Shown piece after piece: positions 34,137-47,382 of a stretch of 53,556 bases of DNA. The DNA lies in the NCBI GenBank assembly GCA_017562135.1, contig QEYB01000854.1, positions 1 to 53,556 of the forward strand, read 5' to 3'. The position numbers and the translations under genes were made by a program. Positions within the stretch are counted from its first letter, which is position 1. Every line of letters starts with the position of its first letter. The DNA is from Dipylidium caninum (taxonomy: Eukaryota > Platyhelminthes > Cestoda > Cyclophyllidea > Dipylidiidae). The notes below the pieces were generated by a model. That model was not told the DNA's origin. It searched no databases and saw only the letters and a program-made list of their open reading frames with translations.

Positions 34137-34552
34137 GATAGGCGAATTAAATGAAAGCCGAGAGTTCGCTATGCTTTTCCATCCCGTTCGTTCGCTGCCG
34201 GTTGCGCATCTTGCGCTCTTTGTGGGTAATTTACCTCGGAGGAGGCCCGAAATGTATCTCTTTCCCTTATTAAGAAAATTTTAGCCGCAACGTACTTCAA
34301 ATTCATTGATGTATATGTTGGGATTTTCATTATATCTCGTAGTCATTCATCTTATCCCGCCTATTTTCAGTCGTTATAAATAAAAATAAAAAATACTCTT
34401 TATTTTATACTCTTTTATTTATAATAATTTGTGTAGGAAAATAAATAAACTAAAAAATACAATTCCACTGACATAAAAATTGTGAATAATGAACATACTG
34501 AGGCAACATTTTCAAGGTCAAACGCGGACCAAGTTTAATTCGCTGTCATTCC
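34137..34552. promoter_or_regulatory. Shared AT-rich region between two divergent genes
   Basis: This 416-base gap separates the 97-residue gene (minus) from Lon (plus). It includes a strongly AT-rich block at about 34370-34470. Divergent spacing of this size suggests a bidirectional promoter. No specific factor site was identified. Confidence 0.4.
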
Positions 34553-37500
34553 GTGGCGATTTACCCCTCGTCTGCGCGTTTTGGCGATGCTTTCGAAATT
34601 CCTTCGTTCATCGGCAGCCCACGAATCTTATCTGCTGTTCATGGGTTAACGTTTTCTAGGATTACGTCGGCAAATCGTTGTTTGACGAGTTCGCCCTCCG
34701 TTTTTGTTCAGTTACGGAAAATACCGGTTAGTGATTACGGACATTTCTTTGTTAATATGTGCTATCTTTTCTCATGTGCGCCATGTTCTTATAGAGAAGG
34801 GCGGAATTTTGCTGTCGTCTGTCGTCCACAAACAGCGAGAAACCACCAGAGGTTCCTCCGGGGTCGGAGGGAGGTTCCGCCCCAGATAGCAATCATCCCC
34901 AAAATATGCCTTCACAACATCTGTTTGCACTGGCAACACAAAAACATCCCCGAAAACTTTCCCTGTGTTCCTGTTATACCGATCAGTGGACCTCCTCTCT
35001 TTCCGAAATTTGTGAAGTTACTGGAAATCTCTGATCAGAAATTAATGGAACTTATTCGTCGCAAGATGAAGCTGAACCTGCCGTATGCTGGCGTCTTTCT
35101 GAAAAAGGATTCTAACGAGTCAGTTTAGCTGTTAGTCGCCGATTTTGTCTCTGATGTTATTTTATGGCATATTTAACGATGAATTTTAGTACTTCTGATG
35201 TCGTCAACAATTTGGACGAGATCTATCGAGTGGGTACTTTCGTCCAAATTCCCGAATGGGATGATATGGGAACTAAAATTCGCATGCTTGTCGTTGGTCA
35301 TCGCAGGTGAGATACGCACTTTTTCTTCTCCTTTTTTGTCTCGAGTGACCTGTTTTCTTTTTTTTTATTGCAAATAATCAGGATCCAAATTGTGAAGCAA
35401 AGCCCTGACCTCGCCGACGCCAGTCTGGATTCTCCTCAGGGGGACGAGAAGTCCAGTGAGCATTTCTTATTCACTTCCTTTTAAGCACCTTAGTTTCGAC
35501 GGCATTTTTTTTCGTTTTTCGGTACACGGCCGGATTTGATTTTTTTCCTTAGCCACTGAAATGGATTTAAGTGCTATAATATCATTGCTTCACTCTCCTA
35601 TGTCGAGCACTTTGCTGAAATTTTGCAGATATTGTTCGTGCTTTTCCGTGTTAACGCCCCTTTCACCTTGTCTTATGCCAACTATTGGTCGTACAAACCC
35701 CCCACCCTACAGATTGTATACGTTGCCACTTGTCGCGGAACAGTTAGGGGCCATGTATCCACACGCGCCTGACGATGTCACAGTTTCAATTTCGCAATGT
35801 CCCTATATCGAGGTGCCGTGGTGAGTTTGCATCGCGACAATATGATAAATGACTGTAGTTGTGTGAGGTTCATCAGCCTTAGTTCATCTCTGCATCCATC
35901 CAAAAGCTTCTACTCTTCAACCGCATTGGCGCGTGTTTCGTTTCCTCCAGAGTTGTCTTATGCTTTTTTTATTCATTTATCCGGTCTCACAGGCGCTCAC
36001 CGCTCATGGTGAACTGACTTCAAAACATTTTTTTGGTGGTTTGCTCAGTTCTGCCTTGTGAATTGGTTCACTCAGTTTTTATTAGTAGTTGATGTACATC
36101 ACGTCGTCCATGCTGGGTACCATTCGCGCCCCCGCGGGATGCTCTGCTCGAAGCTTGTCCTGATATTCTGTTCACGAATTGCAGGGAACAAGCGCAACGG
36201 TCTTCTCCGTCGCGTTCGCAAAGTAGCCCAGATGGCCGGCCTCCCTACTGAGGAGGCCTCGGCGGTGAAAGAGCATGGCAAAGGCGAGGAGAAGAAGGCG
36301 GCGGAGGAGGAGGCGGATGAAGAGTGGACGGACTTTTCTTCAAGTGACGAGGAGCAAGCGAGTGGCAAAGCCAGTCAGACGGTCTCACCTGCCGAGAACG
36401 TTCTCATGGTCGAGACAATTAATATCTACAACGAGCCCTTTGAAAATACACAAGAAGTAAAGGCGTTGAGTGCAGAGATCGTCAAAACCATCCGGGATAT
36501 TATCAACCTGAATCCAATCTACCGGTGAGTGACGCCTTGAATGCGATGCGCTGTCTCTACCCAGCTGTGGCTCTCCACTTTCCACTGTTCTGCAGGGAAA
36601 ACGTCCTGGCAATGCTGCAGGCCGGTCAACGCGTTGTCGACAATCCCGTTTACCTCAGTGATCTAGGTTTGTCTTATGCCGGATTTGGCATTCCCATGCC
36701 TCAATCGCGCTTCCCATTTGCGTATGTGTCAAAATTTTTATAGGGTTTATTGCCTCACTGCCTGGGGAGGCCTGAAATCAGGAGGCGGTTGGAGAAAATC
36801 GCTTATATTTTGAGTGAGGGTGCGCAAGTGTCTTTCCCCCATTGAACGCTAAGCGGCATTCCAGTGTTCGCCGTCGCCTCTGACTTCCACCGACCCTTCC
36901 TCATTGCTTAAGGCCGCGGTCTCACTTGCGCGACTTGTTTCGGTAGAACTGCCCACTTCCGCATTGTGATGGCACCCTCTGAGACATTTTCTGTCGAATG
37001 TTAGACAGAGCGCCGGCCCACATTCCTTGCGGACCTCGACTACCGTCTTTATTGCGTCTGTCAACCTCGGTGGTGAGTCGCTGGGAGGGCTTCACTCAGA
37101 CCGCAGAAAAGGCGTTATTTAGCGAGCTGCGGAGGATAGTGAGGCCTAACGAATCTGCCACGTCGAAGTGGTCTCGATAGCTCGCGCTGACAGTCACTGT
37201 CTTGGCAGTGTTCCATGAGTTGTTTACATGGCATTACGGGCATCCTTTTCTTTATTATTGGCCTCGCGCACTCTCCTCGGCCGTTTCATATCCAACCGTC
37301 GTGCTGAAAGAGCTTCAGGCTATAAGCTTGTCACCCTCTTTCATGGGGGATAATTGGGGTTTCCTTTCAGGCGCGGCGATAAACAGCAGCCGCGGAGCCT
37401 GGTGAACTCCAGGCGGTGCTGGAGGAGACTCGCATTCCAGAACGCCTGCAGTTGGCTCTGAGCTTGGTGAAAAAGGAGTTGGAGTTGGGTCGGCTGCAGC

Positions 37501-40500
37501 AGCAGATTGGCCGAGAGGTTGAGGAGAAGGTGAAAGCACAGCACCGCAAGTACATGCTGACTGAGCAGCTGAAGGTCATCAAGCGCGAATTGGGCCTCGA
37601 GAAGGACGACAAAGAGGCCATCGGGGAGAAGTTTAGGGCCCGTCTGACCGTAGGTCAAACGCTCTACTCAATCGCATTTCAGTAGTCATTTTTGCGCGGT
37701 ATTCATTTTTCCCATTCTTCAGGATTTAACTGTTCCCAAGGCAGTTAGCGAGGTTATTGAAGAGGAGTTGAACAAATTAAGTGTTCTGGACAACCACTCC
37801 TCTGAATTCAAGTAGTCATTCACTCTTTTTGTTCTTAACAAAACGTTAATCTCGCACTGTACTGACGTAACGCCGATTGCCTTCAGCGTTACACGAAATT
37901 ACCTCGACTGGTTGACGAGCATGCCGTGGGGACTGACGACTGAGGAGAACCTCGACTTGGCGCGTGCACGTATTGTCCTTGATGAGGATCACTATGGCTT
38001 GGACGACGTGAAGAAGCGCATTCTTGTGAGTCTCACCCCCACCGAGCGCCCTTTTCTCCACCCTCCTCTTTCTCGCGGGCAGTAGATGAGTTCGGTCACT
38101 TTTCACCTTGCTTCTCCACTGGCTGCTGTTTCATCCCTCTCGTCCGGTTCGGCTTGCCACCAGCTTTTGTTTATGCCTGTGCTGCGATGTGAATTAGTAT
38201 CTCCACACGTGAGTATGTCTCCTCTCCCACCACTTTTTAATCGAGCATGCAGAACTAAAATTTCCTTAGTTTCCTCCATTTTCCACTGTTCTCCCAATTG
38301 GGTCACCTTAGCCCACCTCGTCTCCCGCCTGCTGTGCTCAAGTCTTGTTTAGTCGTCCTCTTTCCCAATCCAATTCTCTTTTTTTCCTTAAAGGTAGTCA
38401 TCTTCTTGCTTTGCAACCGGTTTTTTTGCTAAACGTGCCTTTTCTCTGCAGGAGTTCATCGCCGTCATCCAGTTGAAGGGGACGACCCAAGGCAAGATCC
38501 TCTGCCTCCACGGCCCTCCCGGCACGGGCAAAACAAGCATTGCGAGGTCCATCGCTCGAGCCTTAAATAGGAAGGTAAGGTTTTTTCCCCACTCTCTTTT
38601 CTCCCATCTTAACATTCGGCCGAACTTGCAATCTGCCCCCTGCCATCTCGCCCTTCCCCTATTTTTTTTTCGCATCTGGTTTTTTATGAGTTTTAAGAAA
38701 CCTCCTCCACTCTATGAATTGGTTTCGCCCCGTTTAAACATAGGAAGGGCGGGACCTTCTTCTTACAGTTTGTGCCTCTGCTGCTGGTGTGTTGGGATTC
38801 TTTTAATCACACTTTCATGATGGGTGGCGGTTTTGCCGGTGACAGGCTCTTCGTGTGCTGTCAACCGCGTCGGCAGTGCGGGACGCTGAAAACATTTGAG
38901 TAGCGCGTTCCACCTACAGATCCGAACGAGGCCTTTTTTTACTGGCTCACTTGATATCGCGCTGGTCTCTCCGCGATGTAGCCTGGAAAATAATCTGCCC
39001 GTCCTCTGGCAGCCCCCTGACGTTTTTTGCCCCCCAAAGTCAGTTGCGCCATCGTCACCAGCTTTTTCGCCCTCCGGTTACTTGTTTTGTCCACTTTTCC
39101 GTGGTGGCTTTACTTGTTACTGACGTGACGCAATCATTTGCCTTGAAGTACTTTCGGTTCTCCGTCGGCGGCATGTCGGATGTGTCGGAAATCAAGGGAC
39201 ACCGCCGAACCTACGTGGGCGCGATGCCGGGCAAGATTATCCAGTGCCTGAAGAAGACACGCACCGAAAACCCCCTCATTTTAATCGACGAGGTGCGTCT
39301 TTATTCTCTTCTTTTTTCCCACCTTTCCTGTTAGTTGATTTTCGTAGTCCTTTTGGGCTCCTTCGGCGTCTGAGTCGTGTCGGAGCCACTCGATCGCCCC
39401 TCCTGCGTAATTCCTAGTAAATCCACTCATTCAGATGCAAAGTAGGTGCTCATCACGGCTTGTCGCCGTCTCCTTTTCGGCAGATTGATAAGTTGGGTCG
39501 CGGGTGGCAGGGGGATCCCGCGTCCGCCCTGTTGGAACTGCTCGATCCCGAGCAGAACGCCAACTTCCTCGACCACTACCTCGACGTCACAGTCGACTTG
39601 AGCCGCGTCCTCTTCATCACCACGGCCAACCAGGTCGAGGCGATCGCGGAACCGCTGCGCGATCGCATGGAGCTCATCGAGGTGGCCGGCTACGTGGCCG
39701 AGGAGAAGATGGCCATCGCGCAGGTAACTTCTCTCTCGTCTGACCGAGCCATCCGCTCGTCGAGCGCCATCAGTCGACGGAGTTTCGGGACTCCCCGTTT
39801 TAGCGCTACCTCCTCCCACAAGCTGCCAAGGCGTCGGGCCTGTCCATGGAGCAGATGGCAATCACCGAGGGGGCGCTGCAACGCCTGATCAAGCAGTACT
39901 GCCGCGAATCCGGTGTGCGAAACTTGCAAAAACACATTGAAAAGGTGGGAATCTTCTGGCCTCCTCATTATTTTGCTTCTCCCCCTTGCAAAGCAGCATT
40001 CACGCCACTTTGGCGCCTTTTTCTCCCCTCCCCTCCTCCCCCCCTCACCGCCACTCCTGGAGGTTCGAAAGCCACCGGGAGACTTTCCTCTCCTGCACCA
40101 CCTTTTAGTGTTCCGCAGCAGCCCGAGTTTGGGCCGCCTCGAAGCGTCTAATTTTACTCCACTTGCGCCCGTGACGCGGTGATGCCTCACTCTTTCGGCA
40201 GGTCCTTCGCAAAGCCGCCTTCAAGTTGGTGAACGGAGAGGCGGAGGCGCCGCTGAAAGTCGACGAGGACAATCTGGCCTCCTTTGTCGGGCAGCCCATT
40301 TGGACCACGGACCGCCTGTACCCGCCTGAGACGCCCCCCGGTGTCGTCATGGGCCTCGCCTGGACCGCCATGGGCGGCTCTGTCCTCTTCATCGAGTGCA
40401 TCAGCAAGGAGCCGCTGTCGCAGGACGGGGCAAAGGCGGACGCTGAGGGCGGGGGCGGCGGCAAAGGTGAGTTGACGGTTCCTCCCCCTGCTGCACACAC

Positions 40501-41442
40501 CTTCAGTAGTGCAGATCTTCGTGTCGACTCTTGAAGACTTCTTTCCCCTCGCCCGCACCCATTAGGGAATCTTCAGCTGACCGGTCACCTCGGCGATGTG
40601 ATGAAGGAGTCGGTGGCGATTGCGCACACTTTCGCGGGCAATTTCGTCGCCTCGGACGAAAGCGTGCATCGTCGGCTGGCGGGTGCGACGGTTACGCCTT
40701 CACAGGCGCAGAGATTCCTCCGCGATGCCAAACTTCACCTCCACGTGCCACAAGGAGCCACTCCAAAAGTTCGTCTTGCTCTCCTCCCCCTTATTCCTGT
40801 GCCACCCTCATCCCTCGTAGGCGGCTTAAACTGACGCCAGAAGTGGACTTTCACTTTTGAAACGTGGTGAAGCCTGCTTGACCGCTCACTTAGTCATTCG
40901 TGGCTAGTTACAGCGGACGGAATCATGTGGCTCTTCTCACACTCACGTTTGTCCTGTCACTCCTGTCATCCCCTTGTAATTGCCAAGGCGCTGAATAGTT
41001 TGCCCTTTCATTTCTCGCCTAGGATGGTCCTTCTGCCGGCATCACCATGGTTACAGCCCTCCTCAGCCTAGCCTGTGATCTGCCGGTTCGTCCCGACTTA
41101 GCCATGACTGGTGAAGTCAGCCTTACGGGAAAGATTTTGCCCGTCGGTGGAATCAAAGAGAAGGTCATTGCGGTAAGCTTTTCTTACCTTTTCTCTATCT
41201 CGTAAACCCAGCAACTTGGCGTCTGTTATATTGTTTGGTACAACATCTACTAAACCACTTTAAGTAGCGCTTTCTTTTCATTCCCGACATTTTTAGCTAA
41301 ACGGGTCGGAGTGAAGTCTGTGATTCTGCCGGAGATGAATAGGAAGGATTACGACGATTTGGCGGATTTCATTAAGAGCGACCTTGAAGTGCACTTTGCA
41401 AGTCACTATTCAGAGGTCTTCCCCATTGCTTTTCCGGCTTAG
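34553..41442 (+). CDS. LONP1: Mitochondrial Lon protease (ATP-dependent, AAA+ serine protease)
   Basis: Degrades misfolded matrix proteins and supports mitochondrial DNA maintenance. Exons after the variable first one or two (34553-35122; an intron at 34727-34795 is possible): 35190-35306, 35382-35455, 36185-36524, 36596-36666, 37371-37649, 37723-37811, 37887-38025, 38452-38574, 39149-39292, 39484-39723, 39804-39944, 40202-40466, 40566-40768, 41023-41172 and 41297-41442. The substrate-binding LON domain ([21 protein letters not shown]) comes first, then a helical region, then AAA+ with Walker [10 protein letters not shown] (38512-38538) and Walker B LILIDE, then the protease domain with catalytic Ser in DGPSAG (41023-41040) and Lys in GGIKEK. 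It ends FPIAFPA. Nearly every block matches animal LONP1. Frame breaks: at the 35122/35190 junction, near 37395, and at 41297, where one G is missing. The start is uncertain: 34553, or 34587 (MLSKFLRSS), which looks more like a presequence but soon meets a stop. Confidence 0.95.
35456..36184. other. Fourth Lon intron, no gene inside
   Basis: A 729-base intron. An 87-codon plus-strand frame (35561-35824) has no known motif and no acceptable splice sites that would join it to Lon. Lon is continuous without it. Confidence 0.6.
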
Positions 41443-42712
41443 AAATGCGGAGGAGGCACCCGGTGCCTGTCCCACAGCATTTGAACACATGAGTATAGTC
41501 GCCTTTTATTACTTGTACGTTAGTAGCCCTATTTGTCTTCAACTGATTGGAATTAAGGGTCCTCTGAACAAATCCTTTCCTCCTCTTGATTTTGCATTGA
41601 ATGAGTAATCCAGCCTGCGTGGAACAAAGGCACATATGAATTATGTGCATATGACTCGACGCTTATAAGCGAGCGGAGTTTTGTTCGTGTCTACACGTCT
41701 CGTAGCCATACTTGGTTTTTATATCCCTTCAGCTATTCTTTGTCCTATCCTACAGCGATTGTATTGTGATGGATGTTCTTCAAGTGTCGTCCGGTATCCG
41801 GGTATTGCGTTACTTGATCACCCGAAATTTCCGCTGCCTGGCCGTAACGTTCATTCCTGGGTCAGCCGGTAAAGGTCTGATGAGACTTGTCAATGCGGTT
41901 CCGTGGTTGTCACTGTCGCCTCCTTAGCTTCTACTGGTAGTCTGTGGGCTGCAGCGGTTCGGCAGTTAGCTGCTTTATTTCGGACGATCAGCATGAAGCA
42001 GCGGTGTCTCCTGGACCAACTTGTGACAGTTAGTTGGCGACGCGCTATACTTGTTGAGTCGTATGTTTGGTGAGAGGGTGGGCGGGGTGTTCCGGCATTC
42101 GGGTGCTTTAACGAAATGGCAGTTCGCTGAACTGCAGAGAAAATGTATTTATTTTACGCCATGACTGAAAATGGGTTGAATGTTTAACCATAAGGACACT
42201 AGTCTCAACGGCATTAGTATTTTACAGAATGGTGGGAACGATTAAATATGTTGCGACGGCCATCATGCAGCAGTCGTAATACAGCGCCAAAACTAAAAAA
42301 GCTGGGAAGTATTACACGCGGTGGCGATACAACCTGTCAAATTTCACCATGCCTATATACGGCTAAAACGTAAGCGTTACATATTTACCTCGGGATTTAA
42401 AATTATTCAATTATATGTTTAAGTGAGCTATTAAAGCCGCGGTTTTGTGATACGCCCTTGCGTCCAGTTCACCTGCGTCCGCGGGCTTTCCTGAACTCAC
42501 TTTTTATTTAGAGCTGCTTTTCCTCATTATTTATCCCTTCTATTCTTTCCGATTGGCCCTTTGAGATTCCAAGTTGGTGCCTGTTGATGCCTGTAATGAC
42601 ACGCCTACACAAACACAGCACTAATTAAATTTCTCTCTCTTTCCCAGTTGATCACTTTAAACCGGAATTTTATTTTTGGAAATCGAAATTTAAGGCGTTT
42701 TTTAACATCAAA
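41443..42712. other. AT-rich gap between Lon and BORCS8
   Basis: Presumed Lon 3' untranslated region followed by intergenic sequence. Short frames at 41384-41927 have no support. No AATAAA was noticed close to the Lon stop. Confidence 0.5.
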
Positions 42713-43164
42713 ATGTCGTGTGGGGGTCGGACGATATCCACAAGAAAAAGTGCGCCGAAAGTAACACCTTTGCTTTTTTCTACTATTTCCCTCATTCCCA
42801 TAGTATATAATGGCTGTATCGATAGTGTCATAAGCCTCGCAAATGAACCTTCTATTGCCCTTTTCCGAATTCAGGAGCACATTCGCAAGACCGCTCCCCA
42901 AATATCTGAAGATAGGGTAGGTGTTCTTTGCCTTCTTCCACGTGTTCTTTTGTTTTTGTAGAAGAGATCTTTCTTCTGCGCCGAAAAACTACAAGGCATT
43001 AACTTTGACCTAGACAATAATATCAGGTATAATGTTTTTATTTGTGGCGTAAACTTTTAACGGTCAATTATTTCTTTGTTGTTTATAGCGTGCTTTCAAC
43101 GTTGCCAAAGGTTGAAGCCAACTTATCTAACCTGGCCAAAATCTTGGACGCCTGTATGGGTTAA
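42713..43164 (+). CDS. BORCS8: BORC complex subunit 8 homologue
   Basis: BORC sits on the lysosome surface and recruits ARL8 to drive outward lysosome transport. Exons: 42713-42749, 42804-42916, 42962-43026 and 43089-43164. The match to BORCS8 (MEF2BNB) rests on SVISLANEPSIALFRIQEHI against the family pattern ending VLANEPSVALYRLQEH, followed by CAEKLQGI and NISVLSTLPKVEANLSNLAKI, which fits the helical C-terminal half. Predicted length is about 95 residues, slightly shorter than the human protein. The 54-base first intron is a multiple of three and open, so retaining it would add 18 residues; removing it gives the better alignment. Phases agree at the later junctions and I saw no frame break. 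It lies about 1.3 kb downstream of Lon on the same strand. Confidence 0.8.
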
Positions 43165-46100
43165 TCAGCAACGTCGCAAAAACAAGTAATTTCTTACTGC
43201 CTTTATGTGCTTCTTTTGGGGATTTATTTTCTAATTGTTCTTTTTGCCTTACTTTTGTCGGCAGACTACAATGACTCGTGTTTCCGTTGTGTGTTGCATG
43301 TCTTTAAATGTTTTTTTTTGTGTGTTTTCGTCTCCTTAAAATTGCTAGAGAACCTCAGGACCCTTGTGAAGTCGGAGTTGATGTCGTGGCTTTATTGACG
43401 GATGACGCCTGATCATTTCTTTTCCGGACATTTTCGCCCACGCTCCCTTGATTTTAATCTAATTGTATGCGAAGCCTTTTCTTTGTGTACTTTTTTTGAT
43501 CTTTTCTTCCCGAACTGCATGTTTCCTGTCACTTGATGCTTCTACTCACTTTTTTTAGTAAATGGTCTTTTTTTCCGCATTCGTTTTGAACCATTACGCG
43601 ATTTTGCGTCATGTTCTTTTTTTAAACATAGTTTCACTAGGCAACGTATTAGGCGATCCCTTTTCTACTTCAACCCTATTGTTTTGACCTTTTCGACGCA
43701 ATCGGAAATTGCTAGCATTTTGAATAGAAGCAGTGCGTTTTACTACACGCATCACGACGACGAGTGTGTTCTTCCTCTCCCCCCCCCCCTCCCGCCTCCC
43801 GGAACAGTCTCCGCTCCGTCGTGCGGATTCTCCTCATCCTCCCGTTTACCGCAACGGCACTTCAACTTGTCCGGTTGTGTTGTTCCTGTGGCTCCGAGAT
43901 GGGGAACCGCGGCTGGAAGGTGGCATGGCCGAGGCTGTCGGTCACCCGGTTCGTCGGCCGAAGCTTGGCGTCGGCAGGCCGGATTATTGTGGGTTTCGAT
44001 TGGAGAAACGCTTGTGAAATTCCGGTCGGAGGGCGAGGAAAGCGGAGTTAAGCACTTGGGAGGAATTAAGTGGAGATCAATTTGGCGAGGAAGTTTTGCG
44101 TCCCCCGCTGCGGTTGTTGTCATTTGTCTATGACAAGCGCAGACGGGGGGGGGCGTGTGGCGAGTCGTCATGGAATATTGGGAGGGCAAAAAGATGTTCA
44201 GGTGAGGCGGAGCAGATTGACGGTGTCGTGGGGAAATGAAAAATCGGCATGGACGAAGAAGTGGGAGAAGAAGATGGAGAAGTGGAAGTCGAGACGAATG
44301 ATGGATGGACGGTAAGTTAGACATTGTTTGCTACCCGCTGGGGCTCCTCGATTCTCCAAAATTCGGACGAACGAGTAATAAACTGCCGCGTTCCCTTCTC
44401 CCCTCGCGGACTGGCTGTTACGGTCCGCGTCGCCCCTCCGCCCCAGTTAGCACTCACCCTCGCCGCCTATTCCGTTGGCCCAAGGATTGACTAGAAGCCC
44501 CTCCACATACCCACTGACGAACATTTTTGCATTATTTATTCTCTATTCTGCACGCAGTCGTGACCAGGCACTTGAGAGGCTTCCTTCCGCTCCTCTTCCT
44601 CCTCCCCGTCGTCCTCGTCCTTGTCCTCCTCTGCCCGTGTCAAAGGAACGTGGAGGTCCTCGCGTCCGCCCCGCAGACCACGAGACTGGGCGGCGAGTGG
44701 CAGTTGGCGTAGATTTTCATTTTCCCCCTCCTCGTCAATCGAGGTGTCCTGTTGTAGACGTCGCAGATTTGAGCATTGAATGAAGGATGTTTGTGGGTTC
44801 TGGACCAAGGCAACGGAGGACAAATAGACGGTCAAAAAGCAAATACTTCAAAGCATCTCGCTCAATTTTCTCCCCTTTCAAAACATGGACACGTCTAGTC
44901 GGCTTGCCTTGAAGGACTCAGAGGCGCACAATGCTGCTGCTGGCGCCTGGAGAATCCAATCGCAGGAGTTGGACGAGGTTGATGTTCTTCCTCCCCCCCC
45001 CCCTCCGCCTCGTGTGCTCCCACTAAGCCCGTGCACATTATTTTACGCACTACTCGACGGCCACATATTTCCTAAGGGATGTCTTGGCATCTGCACCAAT
45101 TAACCAGCTAAACGTCGCCTAACAAGGGAAATTTAATGGTGTCAAATCCGCTCAAAATCACAGAGGTAGTTCCATTGCAGTAGGAGACGTCATTACAGTG
45201 TAAGATCCCTTGTGGGCGTCTTCCGGCCTTAGAAGGAAAATGTAAGCGGTCTCAATAGCAAGGCTCCAAATCTCGTAATTCATTTTGTTACTTGTTCAAT
45301 ATCTAAATACCCTTCGATTTGGAGCATGTCGTGTGCTTCTTTCGGCATAGTGACTCATGCAAACAAAACAATGCGTTAATGGAGCGCGGACAAGGCAGGC
45401 TCAGCGATAGGCGGGAAAAAATAAAACTGCCGTGACTCCTGTCGGAGGGCACACGATTTTCATATGCACGGATAATTTAAATCGAGACTCACCTTTAGGT
45501 GAACTAAAATATCTCTGCTTATCATCGGAGGATTCCGGAAATTCAATGACGGCGGTGCGCCGAGTGCGAAGTATTTGGGAGGTCGGGGGGGAGTTTCAAC
45601 ATCCGCGGTTGGGGCGTCTAGATTTTCAACGGTTTCCAGGAACGCCGGGTTGGCAGGTTGGACAACTACAAGTAGCGAATGATAAGTGGTTCTTAGAACC
45701 GCCATTAGACACAATTTATTTCAGACCGGTCCGCATTAGAATCATCTGAATATTGATTACCTATTTAAAATGTACAAAATATACTAGTTAGCCCAGCTAA
45801 CTGCCTAATAAAATAGCACAAACAAGTCACAAGTCATATAAGTGTAAAATCCAATCTCGACGGACTGTGTGTCTATGTTAATATTTGATGCCGGCTGTTT
45901 AAATGCATAAATACAGCGTGTCAGCTGTCACCTTTTGCGGTTAATACTTTTCATATTGTTTTTGTGCCCGTAATAACATTTAAACCCATTCGTGTTTCTC
46001 AATACGGAGTCTCTAAAAAAACAAAAGACAGACCAAATTTTTGGGATGACGGTGATATTTTGTGCAGTCTCGCCCCCACTTGCCATGATGATCATTTAGA

Positions 46101-47254
46101 GTTTACCAGGAGGGTGCCTTGGTAAAATAACTTGCATTTATAACTTGTTGCTCAGTGTATACTAAAGCATTTGATTAAACCGAAAAAATAATAACTAGGG
46201 CATCATGTGACTTAGCTTCCCCTTCATCCCATCTCATGAGTAAACAGGACATAGTTATCTGTGGTAGTGTTTGGACCTTTAAAAGCTCTGCCAATATAGC
46301 TTTCCTCTTCGTAATATGGCAAACGTTCTATTGACTATGAGTTTCCACGACGTTCCGTACATGTATATTTTTTTCCGCTCGAAAAAGGCTCTGTCAAGGA
46401 CTTTCCTCAGAATCATGATCGAAACATGGAAGACTGACCCGACAGCTGTTTCTAATGTTTATTTTTGAGCTAAATAAAAATTTTCAATCCCGAAAAATTT
46501 GTGCGTGAGTTAGATGTATACGTTTTGAGAAGGTTTTGTCCCCAAAACTGCATTTCGCAGTCTTAAGACTGGCGTCATAATCTCCACGCGTTAGTGGATA
46601 AACTTTGAGTTATAATCGCTGAAGGAGAGTTGATAAAAAACGGGAGGTATTTTTTTCTGTGTTTCACCGAGTACTGGTCCATCAACATAGTTATCTTCCC
46701 ATTAACAGTCCATTACGACAAAAGCAAGGCTTCTTTCAGCACTGAACAACCACTTAGAACTTGCTTCTATAACACGCCTCCCCATTACACTCGCTCGAAA
46801 TGTTAGATTTATGGGAGGCGAGAACATATTTCCGGGAAGGATTTGCTTCTCCTACCGTTTGGAGACAATAAAGCGGAGAAAAACTATAACTCACATATGC
46901 TTATTTGAATGCATGATGATGGTGAGGAGAAAGAAACGTGTTGTCGGCAAGTCTGTGCGTCTCACGGCAATGCGGTAGTGTTTGTTTTTATCCGACCACA
47001 TCTTATTCCCTGGTTCGTGTGATAAGCGGTTCCCCGTCCTCTGAGCTTCTTCGTCACGATAACATTTGATCAAACTCCCTACGACTACGCATCACGATGG
47101 CTCAAATAAAATTCATGATTTTACCTAAATTAAAGTAGCTAAAAGAAGGAATTTGTTCCGAGGGCGCTGCTATTCATAGGCAAATAAATAAAATTTAACT
47201 TCCTTCGAAGAAGTCGGAAACTTGAGGAGTAATACATCACATGTGTTTCCTTTA
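43165..47254. other. Gene-poor, mostly AT-rich region
   Basis: About 4 kb without a gene I can support. A GC-richer island at 43.75-44.75 kb carries overlapping frames on both strands, including a minus-strand acidic frame at 44536-44835 (run DKDEDDGEEEEER) whose complement reads as a hydrophobic segment on the plus strand; at most one of them is real and neither has exon partners. A plus-strand frame at 45432-45749 has balanced composition but no motif. The rest is AT-rich with short frames only. Confidence 0.45.
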
Positions 47255-47260
47255 TTTGGT
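47254..47260 (-). terminator. Candidate poly(A) signal of the gene ending at 47383
   Basis: AATAAA on the minus strand, about 125 bases past the TAG stop at 47383-47385. Confidence 0.45.
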
Positions 47261-47382
47261 TCACAAAATGAGGTAGTGAGCTAACTAAACCCAGAAAGCT
47301 AAATCTTTAACATAAAACATAACTAAAAATTCAATTTTAACTTCTTCAAATTTTGTTTTCGTAGAAAAACGTTTGGGTTAAA

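Noticed and set aside
44527..44712. A small plus-strand frame with a hydrophobic segment (LLFLLPVVLVLVLLCP)
   Set aside because: It is the exact complement of an acidic GAG/GAC-rich minus-strand stretch, a typical shadow; no start context or poly(A) signal supports it.
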